Positions 17,201 to 24,019 are shown, numbered from the stretch's first letter. The stretch: 64,000 nucleotides of DNA from Pantoea stewartii subsp. stewartii (GCF_008801695.1 NZ_VZPF01000003.1:1-64000); one strand, 5' to 3'. Numbers and translations are program-made. Notes: generated by a model not told the origin, from the letters alone.

Positions 17201-17461
17201 ATGAAACACAGCCATTCAGGAATGTCATTTCTGAGTAAAACAGTCACGATTAACTTAAAGGGGCAGTGCTTCACCCTGACCTGTGCTGAACTACAGCAGC
17301 ACGTACTGGCCTGCTGTGACGCCGGTCTGATGCATTTTGGCACGCCGGCGCACGCAGCCTCGTTTGTTGACCGGACGCAGGGTCACCGTGGCGGCCATTT
17401 TTTCTCAGGGCAGCGCGACGGCGGCGAAAACGAGCCGGACACCGTTTATGTTGACTACTGA
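17201..17461 (+). CDS. Small protein of unknown function, or C-terminus of the Psu-like gene
   Basis: An 86-residue frame beginning MKHSHSGMSFLSKTVTINLK, with a His- and Gly-rich middle and an acidic end. I do not recognise a family. It starts 5 bp after the Psu-like stop without a clear ribosome binding site of its own, and is open upstream across that stop. It may be the true C-terminal part of the Psu-like protein, separated by a one-base indel at the A5C5 tract. Its stop is 8 bp before the capsid gene start, so they form one operon. Confidence 0.5.
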   Translation: MKHSHSGMSFLSKTVTINLKGQCFTLTCAELQQHVLACCDAGLMHFGTPAHAASFVDRTQGHRGGHFFSGQRDGGENEPDTVYVDY

Positions 17462-17469
17462 GGCCCGGC

Positions 17470-18519
17470 ATGAAAAACCAGACACGGCACCGGTTTCAGA
17501 ATTGGGTGCTGCATCAGCAAAATGGCAGTGAAGAAGCGGACGCATGCCCCGCGCAGCATTTCAGCGTTGAGCCTTCAGCCAGCCAGCGTGCGGTAAGCCG
17601 CATGCAGGAGAGTTCGGCACTGCTTGGCCGGATTAATATTGTCGCCGTTGATGAGCAGCAGTCGGAAAAGCTGGGGCTGGGTGTGGGTTCACCCCTTGCG
17701 GCGACAGGAACGGCCAGCCAGGCGCGGCGCGAGCCGCGTCCGGTTGTCACCCTTGATTCTGATGATTACCGATGCGAGCAGGTCAATACCGATACTTTCA
17801 TCAGTTTCAGCCAGCTGGACAGCTGGGCCTGCCTTGATGGTTTTGAAGAGCGGATAGAAAGCCAGATTACGATCCGAAAAGCGCTGCATCGCATCATGAC
17901 TGGGTTCAATGGGGTTACACATGCCGCCAAATCCGACATTGATAAAAATCCGCTGCTTCAGGACGTCAACACGGGCTGGCTTCAGCATATGCGCAGTAAC
18001 GCCTCACAACGGATTATCAGCGGCGTCTCGGTGTCCCGGCGAGACGCGGATAACCGCATCGTAAGCCCTGGCGACTACGGTACGATAGATTCTCTGCTGA
18101 TGGAGGCGTACAGGTCATTGCTCGATCCCTGGTATGTGGACTCGGAAGAGCTTGTAGTGATCTGTGGCCGTGACATGCTCACCCGCAAATATTTTCCTCT
18201 GATTAATGGCCTCGGCACCGTTCCGGCACCTAACCGGGAGATACTGAGCTGGATGGTACTGGATAAAAACCAGACGCTGGGCGGGCTTCCTGCTTTCGGT
18301 GTGCCGTTCTTCCCGGCAGATGCAGCACTGATTACCACGTTTGAAAATCTGTCAATGTACTGGCAGCGGAACACGGATCGCCGCCTCGTTGCTGATGAAT
18401 CGCCGTATAACCGGGTGGCGATCTATGATTCGCGCAATGAAGCGTACGTGGTTGAAGACTACGGGTGTGCGTGTCTGGTCGAGGGCATTAAATGGGGGAA
18501 TGACGGAAAAGCGTCCTGA
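17470..18519 (+). CDS. P2 gpN-type major capsid protein encoded by the satellite-like element
   Basis: A full-length (349 residues; helper N is 353) capsid protein of the P2 gpN family. Shared blocks with the helper N include GLGVGS, NPLLQDVN-GWLQ, ELVVICGRDML-KYFPL, GGLPAFGVPFFPADAALIT and EAYVVEDYGCACLVE. The N-terminus keeps F31 followed by SVEPS, the same position at which P2 gpN is cut (F31, TVEPS). No scaffold, protease or portal gene accompanies it, so assembly would need helper gpO and gpQ. MQESSALLGRINIV resembles P2 N more than the local helper N. It may replace the P4 Sid function by building or forcing a smaller shell; that is inference. Confidence 0.88.
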   Translation: MKNQTRHRFQNWVLHQQNGSEEADACPAQHFSVEPSASQRAVSRMQESSALLGRINIVAVDEQQSEKLGLGVGSPLAATGTASQARREPRPVVTLDSDDYRCEQVNTDTFISFSQLDSWACLDGFEERIESQITIRKALHRIMTGFNGVTHAAKSDIDKNPLLQDVNTGWLQHMRSNASQRIISGVSVSRRDADNRIVSPGDYGTIDSLLMEAYRSLLDPWYVDSEELVVICGRDMLTRKYFPLINGLGTVPAPNREILSWMVLDKNQTLGGLPAFGVPFFPADAALITTFENLSMYWQRNTDRRLVADESPYNRVAIYDSRNEAYVVEDYGCACLVEGIKWGNDGKAS

Positions 18520-18522
18520 CTG

Positions 18523-18557
18523 AGAGCGGGCTGGCCGGGTTGCCGGGCCGCTCTTTT
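18523..18557 (+). terminator. Terminator after the capsid gene
   Basis: AGAGCGG pairs with CCGCTCT across an inner GC-rich region and is followed by TTT. It lies directly after the capsid stop. Read-through into the activator gene is possible because the following inverted repeat overlaps its 3' end. Confidence 0.65.
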
Positions 18558-18616
18558 CCGGCATAAAATACGCGCCGGTGAGATAATCCTCACATAATGG
18601 CCTTTATGCCGGAAAA
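18554..18616. repeat. 14-bp perfect inverted repeat before the activator gene
   Basis: TTTTCCGGCATAAA at 18554-18567 is matched by its complement at 18603-18616 with a 35-bp spacer. The right arm ends 20 bp before the activator ATG. It could be a paired operator, or an RNA structure that controls the activator. Its left arm overlaps the terminator tail of the capsid gene, so alternative folding is possible. Confidence 0.6.
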
Positions 18617-18635
18617 GATGCGGAGGCAGTAATTT

Positions 18636-18851
18636 ATGACTTACCGTTGCCCAAAGTGCGGTTGTTCAGCGCGTGATCGTTACTCGGATATTGGTGAAAA
18701 CTGCGTCCGCACCGCGTTTCATCAGTGCAACAACCTTTACTGCGGGATTTCGTTTCGTACCCGGACAGAAATTGATGCCATTATCAGCCAGGAAAACGAC
18801 GCTCTATCCACGAAGCGGAAAGCGCATCGTCCGCCTGCATGCCTGCCATGA
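18636..18851 (+). CDS. Ogr/Delta-family late transcription activator
   Basis: Such zinc-binding proteins bind TGT-N12-ACA sites and contact the RNA polymerase alpha subunit. The 71-residue product has the four-cysteine site CPKC and CNNLYC with the family spacing, and the GISFRTRTEID motif matching Ogr's ATFVTHETV. It corresponds to P4 Delta in position, downstream of the late genes. It is clearly diverged from the helper's Ogr (49907-50125), which fits the different half-site of this element's late promoter. GGAGG lies about 10 bp before the ATG. Confidence 0.88.
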   Translation: MTYRCPKCGCSARDRYSDIGENCVRTAFHQCNNLYCGISFRTRTEIDAIISQENDALSTKRKAHRPPACLP

Positions 18852-18870
18852 TGCCCGTACAGGGTGAGCA

Positions 18871-19215
18871 TCAGGCGAGTAAATGCTCTCCGCCCATTAA
18901 TGGAATAACCCGCATCAGTACTTCATCGAAAAGCCCGGGTTCAGATCGTGTTAACAGCTTCGCTTTACGTTCGCGCCAGTCGAGAGTATGGATTAGCGTT
19001 GTCGCCACGACGCAGGGCTTGTCGAGATTGGTCACCGGCACCTCAGTTGGTGCGCCTCTGATGCTGGTGCTAATTGGAATGCATATCACCAGCCCTGTTA
19101 ACCTGTTGTAGGTGGCATGCGACAGAATAAGGGTTGGGCGGTATTTCCCTATTTCCTTCCCTTTGACCGGCTCAAAATCGAGCCAGCAAATATCACCCCG
19201 TTCAGGAACATACAT
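18871..19215 (-). CDS. MazF/PemK-family toxin (endoribonuclease)
   Basis: The expected activity is sequence-specific mRNA cleavage in the cytoplasm. The 114-residue product begins MYVPERGDICWLDFEPVKGK and has RPTLILSHATYNRLTGLVI followed by CIPISTSIRG, the conserved core of the PemK/MazF fold. Its ATG overlaps the stop of the upstream antitoxin gene, so the pair is coupled. Such modules stabilise mobile elements. Alternative names (ChpB, PemK) cannot be separated by eye. Confidence 0.9.
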   Translation of the reverse strand: MYVPERGDICWLDFEPVKGKEIGKYRPTLILSHATYNRLTGLVICIPISTSIRGAPTEVPVTNLDKPCVVATTLIHTLDWRERKAKLLTRSEPGLFDEVLMRVIPLMGGEHLLA

Positions 19216-19463
19216 CAGTATTCCGTCTCCCTGTTGCCCGGCGCTGCCATTTCGTCCGCATGCGCAGTATAGGCGCTGAGGCCTTCAAGAAGGCTGGCCT
19301 CAGTCGGGCGAGCTTTAGGCATCTTTTGGATAATCAGCCCCTTATCGCTGACTTCAACAGCAACCGTTTCACCCGCGCTAAAGCCCGGAATAGTCCTCAG
19401 ATTGCCGGAGATACGCAGAGCGATGCAGTTTCCCCATCGCTGCAGAATAGCTTGAGTGCGCAT
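19215..19463 (-). CDS. MazE/PemI-family antitoxin
   Basis: An 82-residue AbrB-fold DNA-binding antitoxin with a disordered toxin-binding tail. The N-terminus MRTQAILQRWGNCIALRISG and AGETVAVEVSDKGLIIQ show the swapped-hairpin AbrB/MazE fold; the C-terminal part (EGLSAYTAHADEMAA) should wrap the toxin. ATG 19463 follows AGAGG. The frame is open a little further to 19505, but that part overlaps the promoter region. It is first in the operon with the toxin and probably represses its own promoter. Confidence 0.88.
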   Translation of the reverse strand: MRTQAILQRWGNCIALRISGNLRTIPGFSAGETVAVEVSDKGLIIQKMPKARPTEASLLEGLSAYTAHADEMAAPGNRETEY

Positions 19464-19502
19464 AACATTACCTCTGTTTATTGAGTATCCAATGAGTATA
19501 CG

Positions 19503-19519
19503 CACCCTGTGACAGGGTG
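19503..19519. promoter_or_regulatory. Inverted repeat upstream of the antitoxin
   Basis: CACCCTG and CAGGGTG with a 3-base spacer lie about 40 bp before the antitoxin start. The position suits an operator for MazE/PemI autoregulation, although terminator-like pairing cannot be excluded. Confidence 0.5.
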
Positions 19520-19601
19520 TCTATTTCTGATGCAACTGCCATCGGTAACTGTGGCAGCCCGGCACTGTTGATAATATTTCAGTACCGGGCAAAGGGGAGG
19601 G

Positions 19602-20051
19602 TCAGGGGTAAGGTAACGTGTTATCGGCTTTGATTATTTTCAGGCCGTCTTTTGACTGATGAAGGAAAAGCACAATATCAGTTTTGTCTTTTTTGCCGAA
19701 ACTGACAGCAACAACTGAAACGCCATTATTCAGCCATAATGCCCGATGAATATCCATGCTGGAAAGCCATTCTGCCGGATCGTAATCCTGCACTTTAGTG
19801 AAGTAAGCGACATTATCCGGCAGGCTGCCTCGCCTGATTTCTTCCCTGATCCTGTCAGCCGTGCCTTTTGCAACAAACCGGTACATTCCCGGGCTGTTTT
19901 CGGCAGGCGTTGCGCTCTTGTCTGCGCCGATGTACCACTCATAGAACTGTCTGACGAAAGTTTCAGGATTTTGTGGCGTGGCCGATGAAGTGGTCGGGAG
20001 CATTGCGCAAATGAGTGAGACGCCCAGAGCTAATACAAGTCTGAATCTCAT
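19602..20051 (-). CDS. Secreted DUF3828-like protein, probable immunity protein
   Basis: The 149-residue product has a clear Sec signal peptide (MRFRLVLALGVSLICAMLP, cut near SSA-TP), then a small domain with FVRQFYEWYIGADK and a C-terminal KDGLKIIKADN, matching the DUF3828-type fold used by several periplasmic immunity proteins. It follows the amidase gene by 11 bp on the same strand. A periplasmic partner encoded right after a peptidoglycan amidase without a signal peptide is the classic arrangement of an antibacterial effector and its immunity protein. That role is inferred. Confidence 0.7.
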   Translation of the reverse strand: MRFRLVLALGVSLICAMLPTTSSATPQNPETFVRQFYEWYIGADKSATPAENSPGMYRFVAKGTADRIREEIRRGSLPDNVAYFTKVQDYDPAEWLSSMDIHRALWLNNGVSVVAVSFGKKDKTDIVLFLHQSKDGLKIIKADNTLPYP

Positions 20052-20062
20052 GATGGCCTGCC

Positions 20063-20428
20063 TTATGGGTGCCGGTAAAATTTACACGGGGGCTGAATGG
20101 TTCTGTAAGAGGGGCCGGGATAGTAACCGTGATATTGCCTGAAATCCGATATCCACAGGTGCCCGTCATACATAGCCATATGACCATGCGGGTGATTAGG
20201 TATCGGCTGAATAATCACAACGTCACCAGCCCGCGGGAACATGCCGTCAGGCAGTGGGCGAAAACCGGCAGATTCCAGGCGGGCACCATAATCCTTTGCG
20301 CTATGCGTAGGAGTCAGACGTATTCCGCCTGCCTGAATTGCTTCACGCACAGCTCTTGCACAATTACCGGTACTGGCTGAGAACGCGTGGCTGCGCAAAT
20401 GCGCCACGGCTTTAGATACATCCCACAT
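20063..20428 (-). CDS. CHAP/NlpC-P60-like peptidoglycan amidase, probable antibacterial effector
   Basis: A 121-residue enzyme with the papain-like hydrolase layout: catalytic Cys in STGNCARAVREAIQAGG, the strand segment FPRAGDVVIIQPI, and the catalytic His in PHGHMAMYDG. There is no signal peptide, so delivery across a membrane must come from another system, such as type VI secretion or a phage lysis route. ATG 20428 follows AAGGA. It is the first gene of a two-gene operon with a secreted immunity-type protein. No type VI secretion genes are in the window, so the delivery route is unknown. Confidence 0.72.
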   Translation of the reverse strand: MWDVSKAVAHLRSHAFSASTGNCARAVREAIQAGGIRLTPTHSAKDYGARLESAGFRPLPDGMFPRAGDVVIIQPIPNHPHGHMAMYDGHLWISDFRQYHGYYPGPSYRTIQPPCKFYRHP

Positions 20429-20538
20429 CAGCTAATCCTTCTATGACTCAGTCACGTCTACAGGCTACTGAAAGTATCCTATAGGTATCCTTGATGAAGC
20501 AGCTTAAGCGATGGGTCTTATGTAAGTTATTGATTTGA

Positions 20539-20585
20539 TTGGTGGCCCCTGCTGGGTTTGAACCAGCGACCAAGCGATTATGAGT
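20539..20585. other. attL, 47-bp core of the 186-like prophage
   Basis: The 47 bp match 50641-50687 exactly and correspond to the 3' part of tRNA-Ile2 including CCA and the anticodon arm up to TGAGT. Beyond it the 5' part of the tRNA is missing, so this copy is not a tRNA gene. The integrase gene begins about 75 bp inside. Confidence 0.95.
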
Positions 20586-20659
20586 TCATACGGTAACAAC
20601 CGAAAATCAATAGTTTGCATTATTTATCATTGACATAGGTTGTCATTGTTTGCCACCAA

Positions 20660-21694
20660 TTACCCATTATGCGCCATTTCTACCGCCACTTTATCGCCAC
20701 TCACCGCCAATGGGTTTAGCTTAACAGCATCTTCTAAATGGTCAGGGGCAAAGTGGGCATATCGCATCGTCATTTTAATATCGGTATGGCCGAGAACGCG
20801 TTGCAGGACCAGAATATTACCACCATTCATCATAAAGTGACTGGCGAATGTGTGGCGCAGAACGTGGGTCAGTTGCCCTGCCGGTAATTCGATACCTGTT
20901 CTCTCAAGAGCAGACCTAAACGCGCCATAACAATCACTAAATAGCCGACCTGTTCGGTCATCTGGTAGCGTGTTAAATAGCTCCTTGCTAATAGGAACGG
21001 TGCGGTTTTTTTTACCCTTCGTGTTGATATAAGTGATTTTGAAATTTGTGAGCTGGCTTTTTTTCAATTGCTCGGCTTCAGACCAACGTGCGCCAGTCGC
21101 AAGGCAAATTTTGACCACATTGACCAAATCCTGATTTTCATGGCGATGGCATTCAGCAAGTAGCACGGCGATCTGTTCCTGATTTAGCCAGGCCATTTCC
21201 ATTTCTTCCGTGCGGAAAGGGCGCATATTTTTTAGCGGGTTTTCTCCTTTCCATTCGCCAAGCCGATTAAGCTCATTGAACACTGCGCGAAAGTAGGCCA
21301 GCTCAAGATTAAGCGTCCGAGGCGATACCTCTTTAACCCTATTTGAACGTGCATATTCACCCTTTAGCCTCTTTTCCCGGTAGCGGGAAAACATCTGCGC
21401 ATCAAAATCGCGTGCGAGCGGTTCGCCCATACACTCAAAAGCATGATGCATCGCTAACTGGCGTTTGAGACCGTCTTTCAGGGTAATACCGTGAGCGCTA
21501 TACCATGAGTCAATTAGGTCTTTTAACGTGCGTCTGTCTTCCTTTTCTTCCTGCCACGGGTTTTGAACAGTGTACTGTTCGAACGCCAGCGCCTCGCCCT
21601 TGGTGGCGAATTTCTTTCTGATGCGTTTGCCTTTTGCCCCGTTCGGATAAAGCTCACAAATCCAGCCGCCAGCAGGGTTTTTACGGATCGCCAT
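20660..21694 (-). CDS. int: Prophage integrase (tyrosine recombinase)
   Basis: A 344-residue integrase that recombines attP with the 3' end of tRNA-Ile2. The N-terminal arm-binding domain begins MAIRKNPAGGWICELYPNGA. The catalytic domain shows ATGARWSEAEQL, HVLRHTFASHFMMNGG, GHTDIKMTMRYAHFAPDHL, with R, H, R and the final Tyr all in place. Its ATG overlaps the stop of cI, so repressor and integrase are in one leftward operon as in 186. The end lies about 75 bp from attL. Confidence 0.96.
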   Translation of the reverse strand: MAIRKNPAGGWICELYPNGAKGKRIRKKFATKGEALAFEQYTVQNPWQEEKEDRRTLKDLIDSWYSAHGITLKDGLKRQLAMHHAFECMGEPLARDFDAQMFSRYREKRLKGEYARSNRVKEVSPRTLNLELAYFRAVFNELNRLGEWKGENPLKNMRPFRTEEMEMAWLNQEQIAVLLAECHRHENQDLVNVVKICLATGARWSEAEQLKKSQLTNFKITYINTKGKKNRTVPISKELFNTLPDDRTGRLFSDCYGAFRSALERTGIELPAGQLTHVLRHTFASHFMMNGGNILVLQRVLGHTDIKMTMRYAHFAPDHLEDAVKLNPLAVSGDKVAVEMAHNG

Positions 21695-22272
21695 CAGTTA
21701 ACCTCGCTGTAGATACCCACCACACGACCAATCAGTTTTATCTCATCAAAGCCGCATTCAAAGGGCACTTTCCCACCTGCAACGTGGAGTTTCCTGCCGG
21801 GGAGAATGGTTAACTCGCGAATGCTGTTTGCTCCTTCAATATCTACCAACCATAGGCCATCGGAATGCGGGGAATCTTGATCAACGAAATGCAACTTTCC
21901 TTCTGCTCGAACAGCAATCCCTTTTGATAACTGCTTACTCAAAATATTAGGGTCAATGCTCAATGTGGAATTTTTTTCTAAAACACCATCATCGAGAATA
22001 TAAAGGTCCATTTTTTTAGAATCAGTGATTGAAGGGCTGTTCTCGAATCGTTCCCCCTCTCCGGTCAGAATCCATCTGAGACTTGCACCAGTTTCAAGCG
22101 AACAGAACGCCGCTAGATCGTAAGAGATAGTTCCGCGTGTGTATCGGTTCTGCAGGGAACTTGGTGACATTTCAAAGTGATTTGCGAGCTGCAATTTTTG
22201 GCTGAAGCCATAAACAGAGATGATCCTGTCAAGGATAGTTAGAGGCTCAAAAGTGTTTTTGTTTATGCTCAT
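21694..22272 (-). CDS. cI: 186-type CI repressor
   Basis: The lysogeny repressor. The 192-residue product has an N-terminal helix-turn-helix (YGFSQKLQLANHFEMSPSSL) and the C-terminal domain DGLWLVDIEGANSIRELTILP and PGRKLHVAGGKVPFECGFDE, close to 186 CI including its ending GIYSEVN. In 186 this protein forms large oligomers and is released by an SOS-induced antirepressor rather than by RecA cleavage. The SOS box further along this prophage fits the same logic. Confidence 0.93.
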   Translation of the reverse strand: MSINKNTFEPLTILDRIISVYGFSQKLQLANHFEMSPSSLQNRYTRGTISYDLAAFCSLETGASLRWILTGEGERFENSPSITDSKKMDLYILDDGVLEKNSTLSIDPNILSKQLSKGIAVRAEGKLHFVDQDSPHSDGLWLVDIEGANSIRELTILPGRKLHVAGGKVPFECGFDEIKLIGRVVGIYSEVN

Positions 22273-22401
22273 TAGTGTTTTCCATGTTGACCAATGCTCA
22301 AAAGTTAATTACATTGCTCATCAGTGAGGTGTGTATGTTGGCAAACATTGGGGAATGAGAGGCCAACATTGTCTAAAACAGTAAATAGGGAATCATGCAT
22401 C
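22273..22401. promoter_or_regulatory. Lysis-lysogeny switch region
   Basis: The 130 bp between divergent cI and apl should contain the facing lytic and lysogenic promoters and CI/Apl sites. A 7-bp inverted repeat, TGTTGGC (22336-22342) with GCCAACA (22362-22368), is visible, as are repeated ATGCTCA/TTGCTCA motifs. Confidence 0.6.
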
Positions 22402-22665
22402 ATGGCTTCTGAAATCGCAATCATCAAAGTACCTGCACCCATCGTTACCCTGCAGCAGTTTGCTGAGCTGGAAGGTGTCTCCGAGCGTACTGCTTATCGC
22501 TGGACAACTGGTGATAATCCTTGCGTGCCAATTGAACCGCGCACAATACGAAAGGGTTGTAAAAAAGCCGGTGGTCCCATCCGTATTTACTACTTTCGCT
22601 GGAAAGAAGAGCAAATGCGTAAAGCCCTGGGTCATTCACGTTTTCAACTTGTTATTGGTTCGTAA
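22402..22665 (+). CDS. apl: Apl/Cox-type excision and switch protein
   Basis: In 186, Apl directs excision and also represses promoters at the switch. The 87-residue product MASEIAIIKVPAPIVTLQQF, with the helix-turn-helix LEGVSERTAYRWTTGDNPCV, matches Apl closely. ATG 22402 has a weak GGGA upstream. It is divergent from cI and is the first lytic gene. The satellite-like element lacks a counterpart. Confidence 0.88.
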   Translation: MASEIAIIKVPAPIVTLQQFAELEGVSERTAYRWTTGDNPCVPIEPRTIRKGCKKAGGPIRIYYFRWKEEQMRKALGHSRFQLVIGS

Positions 22666-22695
22666 TTCACTTTATGGCAATGGTAAGGATGAATC

Positions 22696-23205
22696 ATGTT
22701 TGATTATCGTATTTCCAAACATCCGCACTTTGACGAAGCCTGTAGGGCTTTTGCGCTGCGTCACAACATGGCGAAGCTGGCAGAACGTGCGGGAATGAAC
22801 GTCCAGACGCTGCGTAACAAACTGAACCCGGAGCAACCGCATCAGCTCACGCCGTCGGAAATCTGGCTACTTACCGATCTTACTGAGGACTCCACGCTGG
22901 TTGACGGCTTTCTGGCTCAGATTCACTGCCTGCCATGCGTACCGATGAACGAAGTGGCAAAAGAGAAGCTGCCGCACTACGTCATGAGCGCGACTGCTGA
23001 AATCGGACGTGTTGCTGCCGGTGCCGTATCGGGTGATGTGAAAACCACCGCAGGCCGCCGGGATGTTATCAGCAGCATTAACTCCGTTATGCGTCTTATG
23101 TCACTGGCTGCTATCTCCATGCAGGCGCGTTTGCAGGCCAACCCTGCGATGGCAAATGCGGTGGATACCGTGACGGGCCTCGGCGCTTCGTTCGGTCTGA
23201 TCTGA
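22696..23205 (+). CDS. cII: 186-type CII establishment regulator
   Basis: In 186, CII activates the establishment promoter for cI. The 169-residue product starts MFDYRISKHPHFDEACRAFA and has the helix-turn-helix MAKLAERAGMNVQTLRNKLN, then a conserved C-terminus with AEIGRVAAGAVSGDVKT. It is essentially the 186 CII sequence pattern. Note that it is unrelated to lambda CII in detail. It follows apl by 30 bp. Confidence 0.92.
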   Translation: MFDYRISKHPHFDEACRAFALRHNMAKLAERAGMNVQTLRNKLNPEQPHQLTPSEIWLLTDLTEDSTLVDGFLAQIHCLPCVPMNEVAKEKLPHYVMSATAEIGRVAAGAVSGDVKTTAGRRDVISSINSVMRLMSLAAISMQARLQANPAMANAVDTVTGLGASFGLI

Positions 23206-23212
23206 GGTGGTT

Positions 23213-23413
23213 ATGCTGACTAAAGAACCCTCTTTCGCGTCACTTCTCGTAAAGCAAAGCCCGGCAATGCACTACGGTCACGGCTGGATCATGGGGAAGG
23301 ATGGCAAGCGCTGGCACCCGTGCCACTCTCAGGATGCACTGCTGGTCGACCTGTCCGCTACCAAACAGGGGAAATCATGGCTATTGAAGGTGCTGCGGCG
23401 ACTGTTCCATTAA
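23213..23413 (+). CDS. DUF2724-family early protein, Fil-like
   Basis: A 66-residue protein with SLLVKQSPAMHYGHGWIMGK and GKRWHPCHSQDALLVDL, conserved after cII in 186-like phages. In 186 the gene at this place is fil, whose product blocks cell division. I recognise the family and position but cannot confirm activity. ATG 23213 is preferred over GTG 23207 because TGAGGTGG is then correctly placed. It overlaps the next gene. Confidence 0.75.
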   Translation: MLTKEPSFASLLVKQSPAMHYGHGWIMGKDGKRWHPCHSQDALLVDLSATKQGKSWLLKVLRRLFH

Positions 23414-23718
23414 GCCCCGGTAAAAGACTGGAAGCATTGAATCATATTGCGGAATTGAGGGCTAAAGTGTTTGGTCTGAATATTGAGCCGGAGCTTGAAA
23501 GGTTTATTAATGATATGCGCGATCCGCGCGACGTAAATAATAAACAGAATGAGCGGGCACTGGCAGCCATTTTTTATATGGCAAAAATTCCGGCAGAACG
23601 TCACGGCGTCAATATTAGTGATCTGACTACTGACGAAAAGCGGGAACTGGTGAAAGCAATGAATCATTTTCGTGCAGTGGTGAGCTTATTTCCCAAACGG
23701 CTAACCATGCCGAATTAA
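23377..23718 (+). CDS. DUF5347-family early phage protein
   Basis: A 113-residue soluble protein starting MAIEGAAATVPLSPGKRLEA, with ELERFINDMRDPRDVNNKQN and EKRELVKAMNHFRAVVSLFP. The family is common in P2/186-like early operons but has no established function. In 186 the corresponding place is near dhr, which depresses host replication; that link is positional only. ATG 23377 follows CAGGGGA and overlaps the Fil-like gene. Confidence 0.72.
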   Translation: MAIEGAAATVPLSPGKRLEALNHIAELRAKVFGLNIEPELERFINDMRDPRDVNNKQNERALAAIFYMAKIPAERHGVNISDLTTDEKRELVKAMNHFRAVVSLFPKRLTMPN

Positions 23719-23733
23719 TCCACAACAGAAATT

Positions 23734-23778
23734 AATGGCGTAAACCCGCCGGGCTTCTTATTGCCCAAATTCAGGAGA
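23734..23778 (+). promoter_or_regulatory. Conserved leader element of the prophage replication operon
   Basis: GTAAACCCGCCGGGC, a spacer, TTGCCCAAA and AGGAGA form a short stem and ribosome binding site before the DUF2732 gene. A near copy precedes the homologous gene in the satellite-like element at 11768-11813. Confidence 0.6.
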
Positions 23779-23785
23779 AACAACT

Positions 23786-24019
23786 ATGCGAAATATCGAA
23801 ACCCGTACCACTAAAACCGGACCAGATGATGCTGGACTCAACCTGTTGCTGACTGAGGCACGCAAAGAAGAACGCCGGGGACGCGCAGATGTGATGGCTG
23901 CACGTCTGGATTCTTTAGCTGCTCGTATCGTGTCACGTCAGCTTAACCACACGGAAGCGGCTGAGCTGCTGCGTCAGGAAGCTGTGAAGATTCAGAACGA
24001 AGCGCAGGAGATCCACTGA
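23786..24019 (+). CDS. DUF2732-family phage protein
   Basis: A 77-residue protein of unknown function found before the replication genes of P2-like phages. GLNLLLTEARKEERRGRADV and QLNHTEAAELLRQEAVKIQN define the family. ATG 23786 follows AGGAGA and the stop overlaps the next start, indicating coupling. The satellite-like element has a homologue. Confidence 0.82.
   Translation: MRNIETRTTKTGPDDAGLNLLLTEARKEERRGRADVMAARLDSLAARIVSRQLNHTEAAELLRQEAVKIQNEAQEIH

Larger units (their letters stand above)
10313..20538. mobile_element. P2-type satellite-like element with its own capsid gene (boundaries approximate)
   Basis: The gene order matches a P2-group prophage (repressor, early genes, replication gene, cos, late genes, activator), but the late region is reduced to a Psu-like protein, one small unknown, a gpN-type capsid protein and an Ogr/Delta-type activator. 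No portal, terminase, scaffold/protease, lysis, baseplate or tail gene is present, so it could spread only with a helper. Toxin-antitoxin and effector-immunity type pairs lie at its right end. I could not find flanking att repeats; the left limit is set by the chemoreceptor terminator and the right by attL of the next prophage. A shrunken P2-like prophage is the main alternative. Confidence 0.6.

Noticed and set aside
17470-18519. Capsid gene as a simple recent duplication of the helper N
   Set aside because: The two proteins differ throughout, and the satellite copy is in places more like P2 N than the local helper N, so recent duplication within this locus is unlikely.
10313-20538. Flanking direct repeats for the satellite-like element
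   Set aside because: I compared sequence after the chemoreceptor terminator with sequence before attL and found only short chance matches such as CTGAATGGT; no att pair can be proposed.
20539-20640. Second tRNA-Ile gene at the left end of the prophage
   Set aside because: Only the 47-bp att core is present; the D-arm and 5' acceptor half are replaced by unrelated sequence, so it cannot fold as a tRNA.
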